A stretch of DNA of 64,000 bases from Ascarosepion bandense (lineage: Eukaryota > Mollusca > Cephalopoda > Sepiida > Sepiidae), in NCBI GenBank assembly GCA_037127315.1, contig JBBBDQ010001124.1, forward strand, positions 157,501-221,500. The letters are read 5' to 3'. Under the pieces are notes generated by a model. That model did not search any database. It saw only the letters and a list, made by a program, of their open reading frames with translations, and was not told the DNA's origin. Position numbers and translations under genes: made by a program. Position 1 is the stretch's first letter, and the number at the start of each line of letters is the position of its first letter. Positions 32,635 through 44,189 of this stretch are shown piece by piece.

Positions 32635-32974
32635 CATTAAATAGCCAGAAAAAGGGCCGATTTGTTTTAAAATTAACCAATCAAATCATTTGCAACGCGA
32701 AAACGCAGAACTGTTAAGAATGCTAATATTTAATAAAAAGAGAAAATATTTTTGTTTGCTTGTTTTTCAACTTTCTCTCTCTTTTTTTTTTTTGACATTT
32801 ACAGTTTCCTACGAGGCTGGGCAAAAAAGTTCATAGGATCACTACGAAGGAGTGAAGTTAGAGCGCTGAAATGCATTGTTTTCAGTTCTTCTTGTTAATA
32901 ACTGCATCGTTTATTTTCAGATAAACTGATAGATTGCGATTGGTAAACTTTTGATTTGTTCCCCTTCAAATCTT
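32635..32974. other. Unassigned; possible mariner end
   Basis: AGGCTGGGCAAAAAAGTTCA at about 32813 resembles a mariner terminal repeat and may pair with the transposase remnant at 33490-33712. Otherwise nothing. Confidence 0.3.
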
Positions 32975-33445
32975 TCGAAAACATCCTTATTTCCGTACAA
33001 ATGTATGTGCTGAACTCAAATCGATAATTGTTTATCGAAGAAACCTACCTTTTTCATGTTATCGACCAGAAAAAATCGGACTATATCTCACCCATTACCA
33101 CTGTTCTCATATCTGATTCACAACTGAATGACTTGAGGCATAGGATACTTATTTCGGCTTATTCACTTTGTGAAATTACTACGCTATTTGTTTTGTTTCG
33201 GAACTCAATTTCCTCGTAGTAATTGAACAAAGGAAGTCAATAGGCCGAAAAATCGGCAAACTACGCGTGAAGTCATTCTGCAGTGAATAACATTTTTGAA
33301 GCGTGGTTACGGGGTGAGATAAACATCGAAAAGAAGTTCGATATTTTCCTGGTCGTTAACATGAAAAAAGGTCGATTTCGTCAATAAACAATTATCGATT
33401 TGAGTTCATCATATACATTTGCACGGATTTAAGGATGTTTTGGAA
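32975..33445. repeat. Fold-back element, ~150-bp arms
   Basis: Left arm (AACATCCTTATTTCCGTACA ... AACTCAAATCGATAATTGTT) is inverted at the right (AACAATTATCGATTTGAGTT ... ACGGATTTAAGGATGTT). Inner arms CACTTTGTGAAATTACTACG / CGTAGTAATTGAACAAAG meet near 33185. No ORF of note. A non-autonomous fold-back or MITE-like insertion. Confidence 0.75.
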
Positions 33446-33489
33446 AGGTTTGCCGGGGTAAAGGCCTTCAGGGAAAAATCAAAAATTTA

Positions 33490-33712
33490 CCTTACGATTC
33501 AAAGAGGACTGTTCCTCCATACCTTAAGACCTCTTCAAAATTCTTTCTTCTCCTTCTAAATTCGGTTGCCCACATTTGCACAGCTGACAAAACTGGGGCG
33601 TTATCGCCTAATGTAGCAACCATTTCAACATGAATGTCCTTGGGAGCTGAACTCATTTTCTGCAGATACTTCATAACGCCACAATGCCAAATTTTGTCTG
33701 CTTTCAAGAGAA
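33490..33712 (-). pseudogene. Mariner transposase N-terminal remnant
   Basis: Minus frame 33492-33707: SSAPKDIHVEMVATLGDNAP then AVQMWATEFRRRRKNFEEV matches the mariner HTH region (..PKEIHEDMV.TLG..AP....V..W..EF..GR). The DNA-binding domain only; no catalytic part follows. Confidence 0.6.
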
Positions 33713-33760
33713 GTTGCTACTAGTTACTTCTGAAGTTTCTTTGAATGATCACGTCTGTTT

Positions 33761-34359
33761 CAGTCAGTCAGTTAAGTGACATACGTGATACACGCTTTGG
33801 GCGATCATGTCTCGAAAGACATGGCAGAAGATTATCCCGCAGTAGGTTGCCATTGCTTTCTGCGGTAGACTGGTTGCCGACCAAGGCTATAGAACCCAAT
33901 CTGTCCTGTTATTTGACTCATAGCTAGAAAGGGAAGATATGTATTATATTATTATATAGTAATAAGTGGGGGATCCGTTTATTGCTTCATAACAATATAA
34001 AACTGATCCTCCACTTTATGCCCAGTAGAGGCCTTAATCATATGTTCAACTATTATATTCAGTCAGTCAGTTAAGTGCCATACGTGATACACGCTTGGGC
34101 GATCATGTCTCTTTCGAGACATAACTGACTGGGCAGAAGATTATCCCGCAGTAGGTTGCCATTGCTTTCTGCAGTAGACTGGTTGCCGACCAAGGCTATA
34201 GAACCCAATCTGTCCTGCTATTTAACCCATAACTGGAAGGAAGAGACGGATTAATATCTTTCCCAAGGGTATTTGCGCGTAAGTGAATTCAACTGGAATT
34301 CGAACTTGGCTCCCCGGTTTCTCGTTCCGAGCCGATATCCACTGTACCACAACGCACAT
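33761..34359 (-). mobile_element. SINE S1 dimer with target duplication
   Basis: Flanked by GTCTGTTT at 33753-33760 and 34360-34367 (8-bp duplication). Bodies flank the palindrome at 33964-34017. Head intact at the right, with box A and box B complements readable. Confidence 0.9.
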
Positions 34360-34435
34360 GTCTGTTTACCTGGAAAGAATAATGCAGTTATTAATAAGAA
34401 GAGTTGACATAAATGCATCTAATATTTTCCAGCTA

Positions 34436-34764
34436 TAAGATGTAACCGTAAATTCTACTCCAACAGCTTCTTTTCTCGCGCTTCCCGCCTGTGGAACTCC
34501 CTTCCACAAGTCTGCTTTCCGGACAGCTACAATCTCCAGGTGTTTAAATATAGGGTCAATAGACACCTCCTATCACACTAACTCCCAACTATTCTCAGAA
34601 CCCTCTCATCTACCCAACCCTCATTCTCAGTATCCTTACCCGCCTATCACCCACCCTCTGACATTTCCTATATTTAATCAGCCTTTCTCCACTCTACGTA
34701 GCCCCCTGCGCAGTAGTGGCAGTAACATGCCTTGCTCGGGGTGAAACGCTTATAAAAAAAAAAA
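34436..34764 (+). mobile_element. LINE family A 3' part
   Basis: GTAACCGTAAATTCTACTCC (NFYSNSFFSR block) to CTTGCTCGGGGTGAAACGCT plus A-tail. Confidence 0.8.
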
Positions 34765-35384
34765 AAATAACACTAGTTCTCTTCAGCCCATCCTAGTAAA
34801 TCATTTTTGATGTCGTCTAACTGCAATTTAGGGTTTTTCTCCTATTGTATTCCTTAATATTTTGCCAGAAGCTATCAAGAAGAACTTTTCTGTGGGTAAG
34901 AACTGCAGTATTTAATTTACCACAATTCTTTTATGTGTTTTCCCTGTGGAGAATTAAACAAAGTATAAATTTATAAATTCCAGTCAGCATTTCATTGAAA
35001 TTTACAAAAATGGCGGCTCTGCAAGAAGTGCAAATTTTCAGTCTCTCGCGTCTCTTCAATCAATTTCTATTCTCATCTACTGCAGATAAAGCAGAAGGCT
35101 TTACCTAGAAATGCTCTTCTGGCTCCACTTCCGCCTCATCTATTATGTCCCTGCTTTATCTCCCCACAGAACAGAGTATCTGATGAGTGATATGCGCATA
35201 ACCCTCCTTCCATGGTTTCTAATCTCATTTCTAAACTAAATCTCCATAAGGTATGTGGTTTTCGACGATATTCCTACAATTGTTTTAAAGTGCACCTGAA
35301 CTGTCTCCTGTTCTTATCGAACTTTACAAAAAATATCTCTCTACTTCTTGCTTTCCAACTTGTTAGAAGTCCTCCTCTGTAGTT
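34765..35384. other. Unassigned
   Basis: No readable protein or repeat. May include diverged upstream parts of the LINE that follows. Confidence 0.35.
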
Positions 35385-36615
35385 CTAATCAACGCTGAAT
35401 TGATTAAGCAACTTATTTCACACGAATTCCTTTTGAATACGCAATATGGCTTTCGTTTCTCCGCCGATGTGTTAACAGCTATGACTGAATTTGTTTATCA
35501 AACTTTAAATAAAAACGGCGAAGCTAAGGTTGTGGTCCTAGATATCTCAAAGGCATTCGACAGGGTTTGTCATGCTGGAGTTCTCCACAAGCTATAGTGC
35601 CTCTGGACAAATATTTGAACTCACCCAATACTTCCTAACAAATCAAGTCGCGTTGAATTGACACGCTTCTATTTCGCCTCATGTTAATGCAATGGCTCGC
35701 CAAAGCTCGATCTTTGTTTCCTACCTTCATCAACGACCTTCCCGATATCACCAGTTCCCAACTATTTACCTCTGTCTTAGTAGCATGTCCGACAGACCCG
35801 ACAAAGTTGAACTGGAAACTTCTCGAAAAGAACCTCCAATCTGTGGTTAACTGGGACAAGGAATGGCTTGTAAATTTTAACGCCTCGAAAACAAAGCTGC
35901 TTTGAAACTGTTCTACCTGCCATCAGCATGGCTTATGCCAAACTCCAGGAAAGCAAAAATGTTCGCCTTCTTAGGGTCACGTTTTTCACTGACATGAAAT
36001 AGACTGATTATATTTAATCAGTTGCTAGGTCTACTGGCAAAAAAGTTGGTTAGCTGTATCGTACCAGGCAAATTCCTCTCGTGAGAATCCCTCTCGTACA
36101 TTTATAAATCTAATATTAACCCGTTTACTTGAATATTTCTGCTATATCTGATCTGGTGCTCATCCCGAGATTATTGACAAAATTCAAAGGGTCTGTAATG
36201 TAATCAATCCTGAGCTGACAATCACTTCCATAACGAGGTGACGTGGCTTCCCTCTGTCTTTTCTATAAATATTTTCATGGCAGTTTTAAGCTGTTCTTAA
36301 TGCCTAAACTGCGTGAATTTAAGCAAGCTATTAGATTGGTAACAAGGTCTCACCATTTTACTGTTGAATTAGAGAGATGCAGCCACAGTTCTATTCTAAT
36401 AGCTTCTTTTCTCGCACTTCTCGCCAGTGGAACTTCGTACCAATTTCTTGCTCCCTGCCATCTACAATCTTCAAAGATTTAAATGCAACATCAATCATCA
36501 TTTTCTGTTTCCTGGTCCCTTTTCTTTTATTGCCTTCTTCTCTTCTTGTATTTTTTCACTCTCTGTAACACCCTATGACCAAGTGGTATTATCCCCTTGC
36601 TTGGGGTGAAATGAT
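35385..36615 (+). mobile_element. LINE family A relative with RT domain
   Basis: Frame 35400-35597 carries the RT motif VVLDISKAFDRVCHAGVLHK (motif A aspartates visible). Frame 35681-35905 has LFPTFINDLPDI and VNWDKEWLVNFNASKTKLL. The YxDD catalytic box is deleted between CPTDPTKLNW and the preceding block. It continues through the VASLCLFYKYFHG and FFSRTSRQWNFVP blocks to CTTGCTTGGGGTGAAATGAT. FINDLPDI plus these C-terminal blocks point to the CR1/Jockey superfamily. Dead. Confidence 0.8.
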
Positions 36616-36823
36616 TTCTTTAAAAATTCTAATTTTTGTTCTTTCGGAAGTTCTGGATTTTTTCTTTTTTTGTGTGTTTTTTGTTTTTTGTTGTTGTTTT
36701 TTTGTTTTGTTTTGTTTTTTTTTGTTTTTGTTTTTGTAACTCCCGCTTCTACCAATTTATCTAATCTAAATACCTGTTCTTATTTCTTTCTCTATTCTGG
36801 TTATAGGAAGGTATGTACTTAAA
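36616..36823. repeat. T-rich (TTTTTG)n tract
   Basis: Long T runs with G every 4-9 bases after the LINE 3' end, from its expanded tail. No gene. Confidence 0.7.
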
Positions 36824-37115
36824 TGTGCATTGTGGTGCAGTGGATATCGGCTCGGAAACAGAAATTGGAGAGCCGAGTTCGAATTCCCATTATATCCGTT
36901 GCATTCACAAACGCGCAAATATCCTTAGGAAAGGTACGAATACGTCGCTTCTCTCTAAAGATATGGGTTAAATATACAGCCTTGGTTGACAACCAGTCTA
37001 CCGCAATAAGAAAAGGCAACCTACTGCAGAAAAATCTTCTACTCAGTCAGCCATGTCTCTTTCGAGACATGACCACCCAAGCGTGTATAACGTATGGCAC
37101 TTAATTAACTGATTG
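36824..37115 (+). mobile_element. SINE S1 monomer with target duplication
   Basis: Box A TGGTGCAGTGG and box B GAGTTCGAATTCC intact, one body, no palindrome. TGTACTT flanks both sides (36814-36820, 37117-37123). It shows that the monomer form is itself mobile. Confidence 0.85.
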
Positions 37116-37125
37116 GTGTACTTGA

Positions 37126-38348
37126 ACCAATGGATACAACAGCTTCTAATCAGTTCATCTACTCTTGGACTGCATTACGATATATTTATGAAATGGTCCT
37201 AACGAAATTCTTCGGGTTTTAGCAACTGAAATATAATCCTTACTCTCAGGTGTTTCCTTCTTTTATCTGTCTTGCTTTTTTTTTTCTTTCTGGTTGTCAA
37301 ACTTGATTTTCTTCTTTATTTCTTTCATTTTTCTGTCTCTCTTACCTTTTCTCTTTCTGTTTATTATTTGATTTCTTTCGGTCTTTCTTGCCTTTTTTTA
37401 TTTCTTGCTTGCTTTCCGTTTTCCTTCTTTTCTAAAAGAACGGTGCTAGATACTTCCCTGAACAACGGTTATCGATTCCGGTCCTGTTTGCCAAGTGTAA
37501 ATGTCTTAAATACAAACAGGCAGAATAATCGTGTGTAATATTTGGATATTCACCGTTATCTTGGGTGATATGCTTATGCAGAGCGAGAAACAAGCAGGCT
37601 GTGGATGTAAGGTAGAGTTTATGGTAAATATTCACCGTTAGTTTGTAAGTTATCATTATGTTTAAAGTGCAATAATCCAAACAAGACGCTGCATTATTTA
37701 TTTAGTATCAAAATCGCGTCCTAATTTTATAAGAAGTTTACACAAGTAATACACGACTCACTTTGGTAATTAATTCTGTTTTCCAGCGGCTTTCGATAGC
37801 TTGAAATTTCAGTCACGTTTCTTAACCATGATATTTTTCAATATCCACTAATAAACTTCTTTGCAATTTCCTTTTGAGAACACTGACCAGCGAATACACA
37901 GATATGGAATTTAATTGCTGAAAATGTTAGTGTTGTGGGCGCGTACCTACTGACAATTATGGACTCTTCCAGTCATTATTTAAACCATAAGTTTTATACT
38001 CTCAGGGCAGTAATTCCGGGAGCACCAGTTAGGCTTGGCTTATTGTCATTCTTGTAGTTATATTTTTCCCTGTTGAAAACAATATGTTAAACCTATTAAC
38101 CGTTGTCCGAGTTATTCTTTCGTGGCTCCACTATCTGATTCACATAAGTTAGAAATGCTATATATATATTCCTCAGAGACAATACAATATGCCATATTTT
38201 GTTTGCTTCCAGTTAAAAAAACAGAAGGCAGATCATATTTAAATACAGCAATTTTAGTTTTAACGCAATTAAATGATCTTTAAATATTAAGAATACGCGT
38301 TTGCATATGTACACACATACAAAGTACAAGTCGACCTCAATCCGCCAA
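37126..38348. other. Long unassigned stretch
   Basis: T/C-rich to 37430, then ordinary AT-rich DNA. ATATTCACCGTTA occurs twice (about 37547 and 37626). No gene or repeat family recognised. Confidence 0.4.
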
Positions 38349-38655
38349 CTCAGTCTGTTGAGTGCCATATGTGATACACGCTTGGGCGATCATGTCTCGA
38401 AAGAGACATGACTGATTGGGTAGAAGATTATCTCACAGTAGGTTGCCAGTATTTTCTGCGGTAGACTGGTTGCCAACCAAGGCTACAGAACCCAATCCGT
38501 CCTGGCTATTTAACCCATAACTGGAGGAAAGAGACGGATTAATACCTTTCCCAGGGGTATTTGCGCGTAAGTGAATGCAACGAATTCAAGTGGAATTTGA
38601 ACTCGGACCTCCGATTTCTCGTTCCGAGCCGATATCTACTGCACCAAAACGCACA
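38349..38655 (-). mobile_element. SINE S1 monomer
   Basis: Complement of one body, leader and head (GAGCCGATATCTACTGCACC at the head). No palindrome, no duplication. Confidence 0.85.
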
Positions 38656-39089
38656 TCTACAGGCTGCATAATCCTTTCCATAGTTGCATATTATACGCTT
38701 CACCAGGACTACATACGGTTTTGAATTCAAACTTTCTTTCTCCTACAAGGGTTGCCAACCACAGTTAGAAAGCTCAGTTTGGTCTGCTATTTTACCCATG
38801 TAAGAAGAGACAGACTCATATCTTTCCCAATGTATCTGTGCTAAAGGGAATATAAGGAACTTTTAGTGAACAAAACAAGATCTAGATTTAAAACTAAAAT
38901 GCTAAGCACTGGCTCATTGATTTTGTTAGGAATTAAAATGACTCGAACTTACAAACTTTGCTTAGCACACACGCAAAAACAAATATGCAAAACAAAACTC
39001 GTGAAATTTCACACCTCGATGCGAAATGTTTATCGGCCAATAGAAAACTAGGAAACATCTAAAAACAAAATTCAAATAATCTTCAATTC
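38656..39089. other. Unassigned
   Basis: Near 38740-38860 a decayed S1-like leader (GTTGCCAACCACAGTTAGAA) may be present. Otherwise nothing. Confidence 0.35.
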
Positions 39090-39550
39090 TCAGAAATAAT
39101 TTTTTTACGGACCTTTTTGCGAGCCAACGCAAAGTTTTTCGTCGTTTAATGGACAGGCCAGAATCACATCCGGGAGTGAATTCCCAAATGACCTTTTCAA
39201 GCCCTACAAACAAAATAAAAGACGGGCAAGTTCGCCTGTCACCAGAAAGAAGATGACGAGCGTATTAACACGTCCCTTGACAAACATCAAGCGATCATTA
39301 TTATCGCTATCTTTCTCTCTCACCTCTTTCCTTTTCACCATTCACCTATCTGCCTCTTCTTACACTTGATAAACAAACAGAACACTTTAAGATGGAGCGA
39401 TAACTTCAAAGACATTCCTACCCAACGATAACGCTCATACATACATACATACATACATACATACATACATACATACATACGTTCCTGTCTACGTACTACA
39501 TTTTCTCATTGAACGTTTAACTTCTACCAATTCATGTTATTGCATTAATA
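39090..39550 (+). mobile_element. Unclassified repeat R3, copy 3 (partial)
   Basis: Collinear with 20150-20560: TTTACGGACC, GCGAGCCAACG, CATCCGGGAGTGAATTCCCA, ACACGTCCCTTGACAAACAT. A (CATA)n run lies at 39448-39481 where copy 2 has ACATACATACATACGC. Confidence 0.65.
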
Positions 39551-39559
39551 CATATTCAA

Positions 39560-40440
39560 TCCATATTGGACTGGGGTAAGAAATGGCTAGTAAATTTTAA
39601 TGCTTCTAAAACGAAGCTACTCTCAATTAACCATCATCGACAATCTCACCTACCTCCCATTAGCATGAACCAGGCTTGCCTCCCAGAGAGTAAAACACTA
39701 CGCCTCCTTGGTCTCACACTTTCAGCGGACCTCAAATGGAATGACTATATCGAATCCATTGCTAAATCCGCTGCTATGAAAGTCGGTTCTCTGTGTAGGG
39801 CCCGGAAGTTTTTTCCGTCTAAATCTATCCTGCACATATATAAATCTACCATCCGCCCGTGCATTGAATACTGCTGACATATCTGGTCGGGTGCCCCTGC
39901 TATTCTCCTCGGGCTTCTCGATAAGGTTTAGAGGAGGGTCTGTAATGTGATAGATACCGACTTGGCAGACCGCCTGCAGTCTCTCTCACACCGGCGCGAC
40001 GTGGCTTCCCTGTGTCTCTTCTATAAATACTTTCACGGCTTCTGCTTCGATGAACTTAGATCACTGGTGCCCTCTAAATACGAATTTGCACGAGATACTA
40101 GATTAGCAACTAGATCCCACTTACAGTGAAACCGATAAAATGCAACCGCAACTTCTACTCCAACAGTTTCTTTCCTCGCACTTCCCGACTGTGGAATTCC
40201 CTTCCACATGATTGCTTCCCCGACGGATACAATCTCCAGGAGTTTAAATGTAAGGTCAATAGACACCTCCTAACACACTAACCTGCTTCCATTCATCCTG
40301 ACATTCCCTATGTCTAACATTCATTCCTCCTGACATTTCCTATGTCTAACCACTCCTTTTCTTTACCTTCCTCTATGTAGCCCCATGCGCAATAGTGGCA
40401 GTGGAATGCCATGCTTGGGGTGAGATGATTAAAAAAAAAT
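39560..40440 (+). mobile_element. LINE family A, second-best copy
   Basis: Frame 39566-39877 reads WLVNFNASKTKLLSINHH, then LRLLGLTLSADLKWNDYIES and STIRPCIEYC then a stop. A further stop follows at LLDKV. The VIDTDLADRLQSLSHRRDVA and LFYKYFHGFCFDEL blocks come next (39947-40129), then a deletion near LATRSHLQ. It ends GCTTGGGGTGAGATGATTAA. Starts abruptly after R3. Confidence 0.85.
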
Positions 40441-40559
40441 ACATTTCTAATCTAAACATACAAAAAGTATACTTTTTTATTCTTCCACAAATCCAACTTC
40501 TGATAACTTTCTGATGATTCTAATAATTCTAAGTTGGGCGAGTGTCGGTTGTTTTTGGG

Positions 40560-40690
40560 AATTGGCCTTGTACTAGACATGGTTGACCGTCTCCACTGCC
40601 ACAAACTCGACAAGAGTTAGAATTCGACTCACCGATTTTATATTCCGAGAAGCTAACCATTACCCTAAACATTAGGCAACGATGTCATCC
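40560..40690 (-). mobile_element. tRNA-like SINE head, diverged
   Basis: The complement reads TTTAGGGTAATGGTTAGCTT (box A region) and GGTGAGTCGAATTCTAACTC (box B region) ~35 bp apart. Not a folded tRNA; the family is uncertain. Confidence 0.4.
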
Positions 40691-40871
40691 AATTTTTGAA
40701 ATTAATGTAAAATTTTACGTTTAAATTCTATGATGAAGCACTGTCATTACTCCCACAAATTGTGTCAGGAAGCCAGGTCATTAAGATTGAAATGTGCAAT
40801 TTCTCTTTTGAATATGAATCCTGATGGCTCTCAGTCCGAATAAGTTGTGGAACAATGTAAACAGTATTTTC

Positions 40872-41140
40872 ATCATCATCATCATTATCATCATCATTCG
40901 TTACACCCAGTGGTGTGTAGGGCAAGTATTTTTGCTGTTTCCGTAACAAACTGTTTTTTATGGGGCAGGGTTGTTAGCCCTGCGCCCAACTCCCAAACCT
41001 GGAGGAAGGTGATATTCTAAGCATATCTTAGACGTGACACACGGCCGAAAGTAAGGGACACCCAGTGAGGATCGAACTCACTACTCAATTGTAATGATTC
41101 AAGCAAGACAAGCTTGCTAACCATTACACCACGGCTCGGT
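40872..41140 (-). mobile_element. tRNA-derived SINE, second family
   Basis: Complement: GAGCCGTGGTGTAATGGTTA (box A, 41121-41131) and GTGAGTTCGATCCTCAC (box B with perfect T-stem, 41069-41079). A body with GGCGCAGGGCTAACAACCCT follows, and the tail is (GATGAT)n at 40872-40898. The acceptor stem does not pair, so it is a SINE and not a tRNA gene. Seen once. Confidence 0.7.
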
Positions 41141-41257
41141 AGCCAAACAGTATTTGAAATTCTTCTAAATATCAACATTCCCTACCAAGAAAGAGAACTC
41201 AAGATAAATTTTTCCAAAGCAGAAATTATAATCTGGGATAGAAATGAAAGCAATGAT

Positions 41258-41866
41258 GGCAAAGCATCTTGAGGTCCTCGACAAAATCCAAATGAGGATC
41301 TGCAATGTAATCGATCCTGAAATTGTCACTCATTTTCTCACCGTCGTGATGTAGCTTCCCTCTGTCTTTTCTACAAATCTTTTCGTGGCTACGGCTCTGA
41401 CGAGCTTCTTTCCCTGGTAACCCGTCCACATCTATTTACGCGTGCTACTAGATTGGCATCAAGGTCCCACTCTTTTATCGTTGAAATAGTTTAATGTAAC
41501 CCTCTCTTCTACTCTAACAGTTTCTTTTCTCGCACTTCTCTTTCGTGGAAGTCCCTTCCGTTTATTTGCTTCCTTGATAGCTACAATCTCCAAAAGTTTA
41601 AAGGCAACGTCATTTGCCATCTTCTATCTCCTTGATTCCCATCCTTCTTTTATTCTTTCTTCGACATCCACGGTACCTTGTTTTGCTATTTTGTCGTTTT
41701 TTTTATTTTGTTTTTGTTTTTGTTTGTTTGTTTGTTTGCTTTTTGTTTTTTGTTTTTTTATTTTTTGTTTTTTTGTTTGTTTTTTTTTTTTGTTGTTTTT
41801 GTTTTTTTGTTTTTTATAAACCCTGCACACCAGTGGTGGTCCTGCCTTGCTTGGGGTGAAATGATT
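41258..41866 (+). mobile_element. LINE family A relative, C-terminal part
   Basis: EVLDKIQMRICNVID block at 41272, then FSHRRDVASLCLFY out of frame and SNSFFSRTSLSWKSLP. The 3' UTR contains an expanded (TTTTTG)n tract (41695-41815). Ends CCTTGCTTGGGGTGAAATGA. Confidence 0.75.
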
Positions 41867-42309
41867 ATTAAGAAATACTCTTAAGTCATCATAAACATTC
41901 AGAATGGGGAATTAATAAATACTAAACAACTTAAACACCTCAGTTATAAATGAGTCTAGGAGATAAAGTAATTGAACATAGAATAGAGTGCGCTAGGCGT
42001 AGTTTCGCCCAACATCACAAGATGCGGCAAAAGCTAAAACCTAAAAACTCGAATCAGGTTCTTAAATGGTCTCTTCAAATGAAGACTCGGATGTCATGCA
42101 TAGCGTCTAACTCATCCAGAAATGTCTAAACTGTCATCTGCATACAAACCCCTTCTTATCAAATCGAATAAACTCCGTAGATCATCGGATCTCGTGGACT
42201 GGCGTAACAGAATTACATCGAACTGTACCAAATAATGGAAACCACATCACTTGAATACATTCAACAACGGCAACAAGAAAACAGATAGTACAAATAATGT
42301 GAAGAGAAA
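41867..42309. other. Unassigned
   Basis: Nothing recognised. Confidence 0.4.
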
Positions 42310-42520
42310 ATAATGACATAATCAACATTACTTCAAGCTGAGGGTCAGGAAGGAAGCCCCTGTCAATTGTAAAAAGAGCGATAACAGTTAATGGACTTGA
42401 GAAATCTATTTTTTCTAAAAAAAACTTATGAGAATGGGGTTGTAAATTTCAAGTGAGAGTAACTATTTAGTCAATGAATACTGAATGTTTCCATATAAGG
42501 AAACAAATTTACTATACTAC
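42310..42520 (+). mobile_element. Unclassified repeat R7, copy 1
   Basis: ATGACATAATCAACATT, GGAAGGAAGCCCCTGTCA, TAGTCAATGAATACTGAATG and CCATATAAGGAAACA recur in order at 54480-54690. No coding capacity. Confidence 0.55.
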
Positions 42521-42599
42521 AGATATGTAAGCTATCGACACTTTGATGTACATTTCTTTCTTTTTTTTTTCATCTTTCTTTCTTTTTTTTTCTTTTTTT

Positions 42600-42760
42600 T
42601 AATTTGAATATTAATCTGTTGACCAACATTGGTAATAAACAATGATTCTTCGCCTGAAGAAGGATGGAGCTTAAAACGGATGAAACGACGTGAATATAGT
42701 AACAAAGATGAGGATAACAGTCCAGGCATTGTAAATAATGTAAATAATTACAATAGATCA
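42600..42760 (+). mobile_element. Repeat R8 with CTGAAGAAGG...GAAACGACG motif
   Basis: CGCCTGAAGAAGGATGGAGC, then AACGGATGAAACGACGTGAA and AACAAAGATGAGGATAAC. Adjacent to R7, as the R8-like sequence near 54.5 kb is, so R7 and R8 may be parts of one element. Confidence 0.5.
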
Positions 42761-42847
42761 TCTCAGAAATATAGACAAATACTTCAAAAGTATTGCGTCA
42801 TGACGCTTCAAAGAGATCAAGGGTAAGATTTTCAATTTTCTAATTAA

Positions 42848-43372
42848 TTCTGGCGGCTCGACTGCAGCCACTTCCCCACCGTCTAAATGTGGCCTCCCTT
42901 TGTCTGTTCTATAAATACTTTCGTGGCTTCTGCTCAGACGAACTTAAGTCACTGATGCCTCCTCAACAGGTGTTTATCGTGCAACCAGACTGGCAACTGG
43001 GTCCCACCCATTCACAGTCAGGTTAGCCAAATGCAGACGACAATTCTACTCCTGCAGCTTCCTCTCTCGCACTTCCCGCCTGTGGAACTCACTCCCGTAT
43101 TCTTGCTTTCCTGACGGCTACAACCTCCAGAAATTTAAATGCAAAGTCAATACTCATCTACTAACCACTGTCCTCTAGCTCTCTCCCCTCCCCTGTATAT
43201 CCTTCCCTTTCTCTCCACCTATGTATCTGTCATCGCACCTGCTTTCTCAGCTTTCTATTGTTCCTTTCTAACTAGCTTGTACTCCTCATTGTTTTCTAAT
43301 TAATCTTTTTACATTTATGTCGCCCCCTTCACATCAGTGGCGTTTCCGCCTTGCTCGGGGTGAAATGATTAA
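42848..43372 (+). mobile_element. LINE family A 3' part
   Basis: From GGCTCGACTGCAGCCACTTC (ARLQPL block) through FYKYFRGFCSDEL, FLSRTSRLWNSLPYSC and a 3' UTR to CTTGCTCGGGGTGAAATGAT plus A-tail. Confidence 0.8.
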
Positions 43373-43428
43373 AAAAAAATCCAAGTATGGAGACTACCCA
43401 TCCTGAAAAAGAAAATAATCATGCAAAT

Positions 43429-43537
43429 GCATGCGGCCATATCCCGTTGAAACACCAGTTCTCGCCTGATCATCAAAATTAAGCAACGCTGAGCCCAAAC
43501 GAGCAACCTCTTCAAAATATCAGGTTTTGTAAGCCCC
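43429..43537 (+). pseudogene. 5S rRNA-like sequence, diverged
   Basis: GCGGCCATATCCCGTTGAAA, TCTCGCCTGATCATC, ATTAAGCAACGCTGAGCCCA and AATATCAGGTTTTGTAAGCC are collinear with 5S rRNA (GGCCAUACC, UCUCGUCUGAUC, AGCUAAGCA..., AAUACCGGGUGCUGUAGGC). More decayed than 375-489. Confidence 0.5.
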
Positions 43538-43798
43538 TACCTATACGCATTGGTCCGGTGAGGTAAAGTAATGGCCCATTCCTCCCCTGAATGACAAAGA
43601 GAAAGATATTGAGAAGGTCCGCGTCCAACAAAAAACTTTCACGTGTTCATTAAGAATTATGAAAATATCTGCCATTCTATGAAGTTCTGATATAAAATAT
43701 TCGGATGAATATCCTCATCTTTACTGTTTTTTGGTCGATGCGTTCTCCGGTCTTCCTCATACGTACACTACACTCGGTAATCCTTGAATATTGTACAG

Positions 43799-43799
<1 letters not shown>

Positions 43800-43857
<58 letters not shown>

Positions 43858-43874
43858 GTATCTCAGTCTGTTCA

Positions 43875-43919
<45 letters not shown>

Positions 43920-43930
43920 CAGTCTGTTCA

Positions 43931-43967
<37 letters not shown>

Positions 43968-44014
43968 CAGTCTGTTCATATCTATCTATCTATCTATCTA
44001 TCTCAGTCTGTTCA

Positions 44015-44059
<45 letters not shown>

Positions 44060-44082
44060 GTCTATCTATCTCAGTCTGTTCA

Positions 44083-44119
<37 letters not shown>

Positions 44120-44130
44120 CAGTCTGTTCA

Positions 44131-44183
<53 letters not shown>

Positions 44184-44185
44184 CT
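43800..44185. repeat. (TATC)n array with regular interruptions
   Basis: About 385 bp of TATC units broken six times by the same phrase, CTCAGTCTGTTCATA. Long Tyr/Leu/Ser/Ile open frames in three phases are artefacts of the repeat. Confidence 0.95.
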
Positions 44186-44189
44186 AGCT

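Noticed and set aside
41058..41138. Functional tRNA gene
   Set aside because: Box A, box B and T-stem fit, but the acceptor stem does not pair and a SINE body with (GAT)n tail follows.
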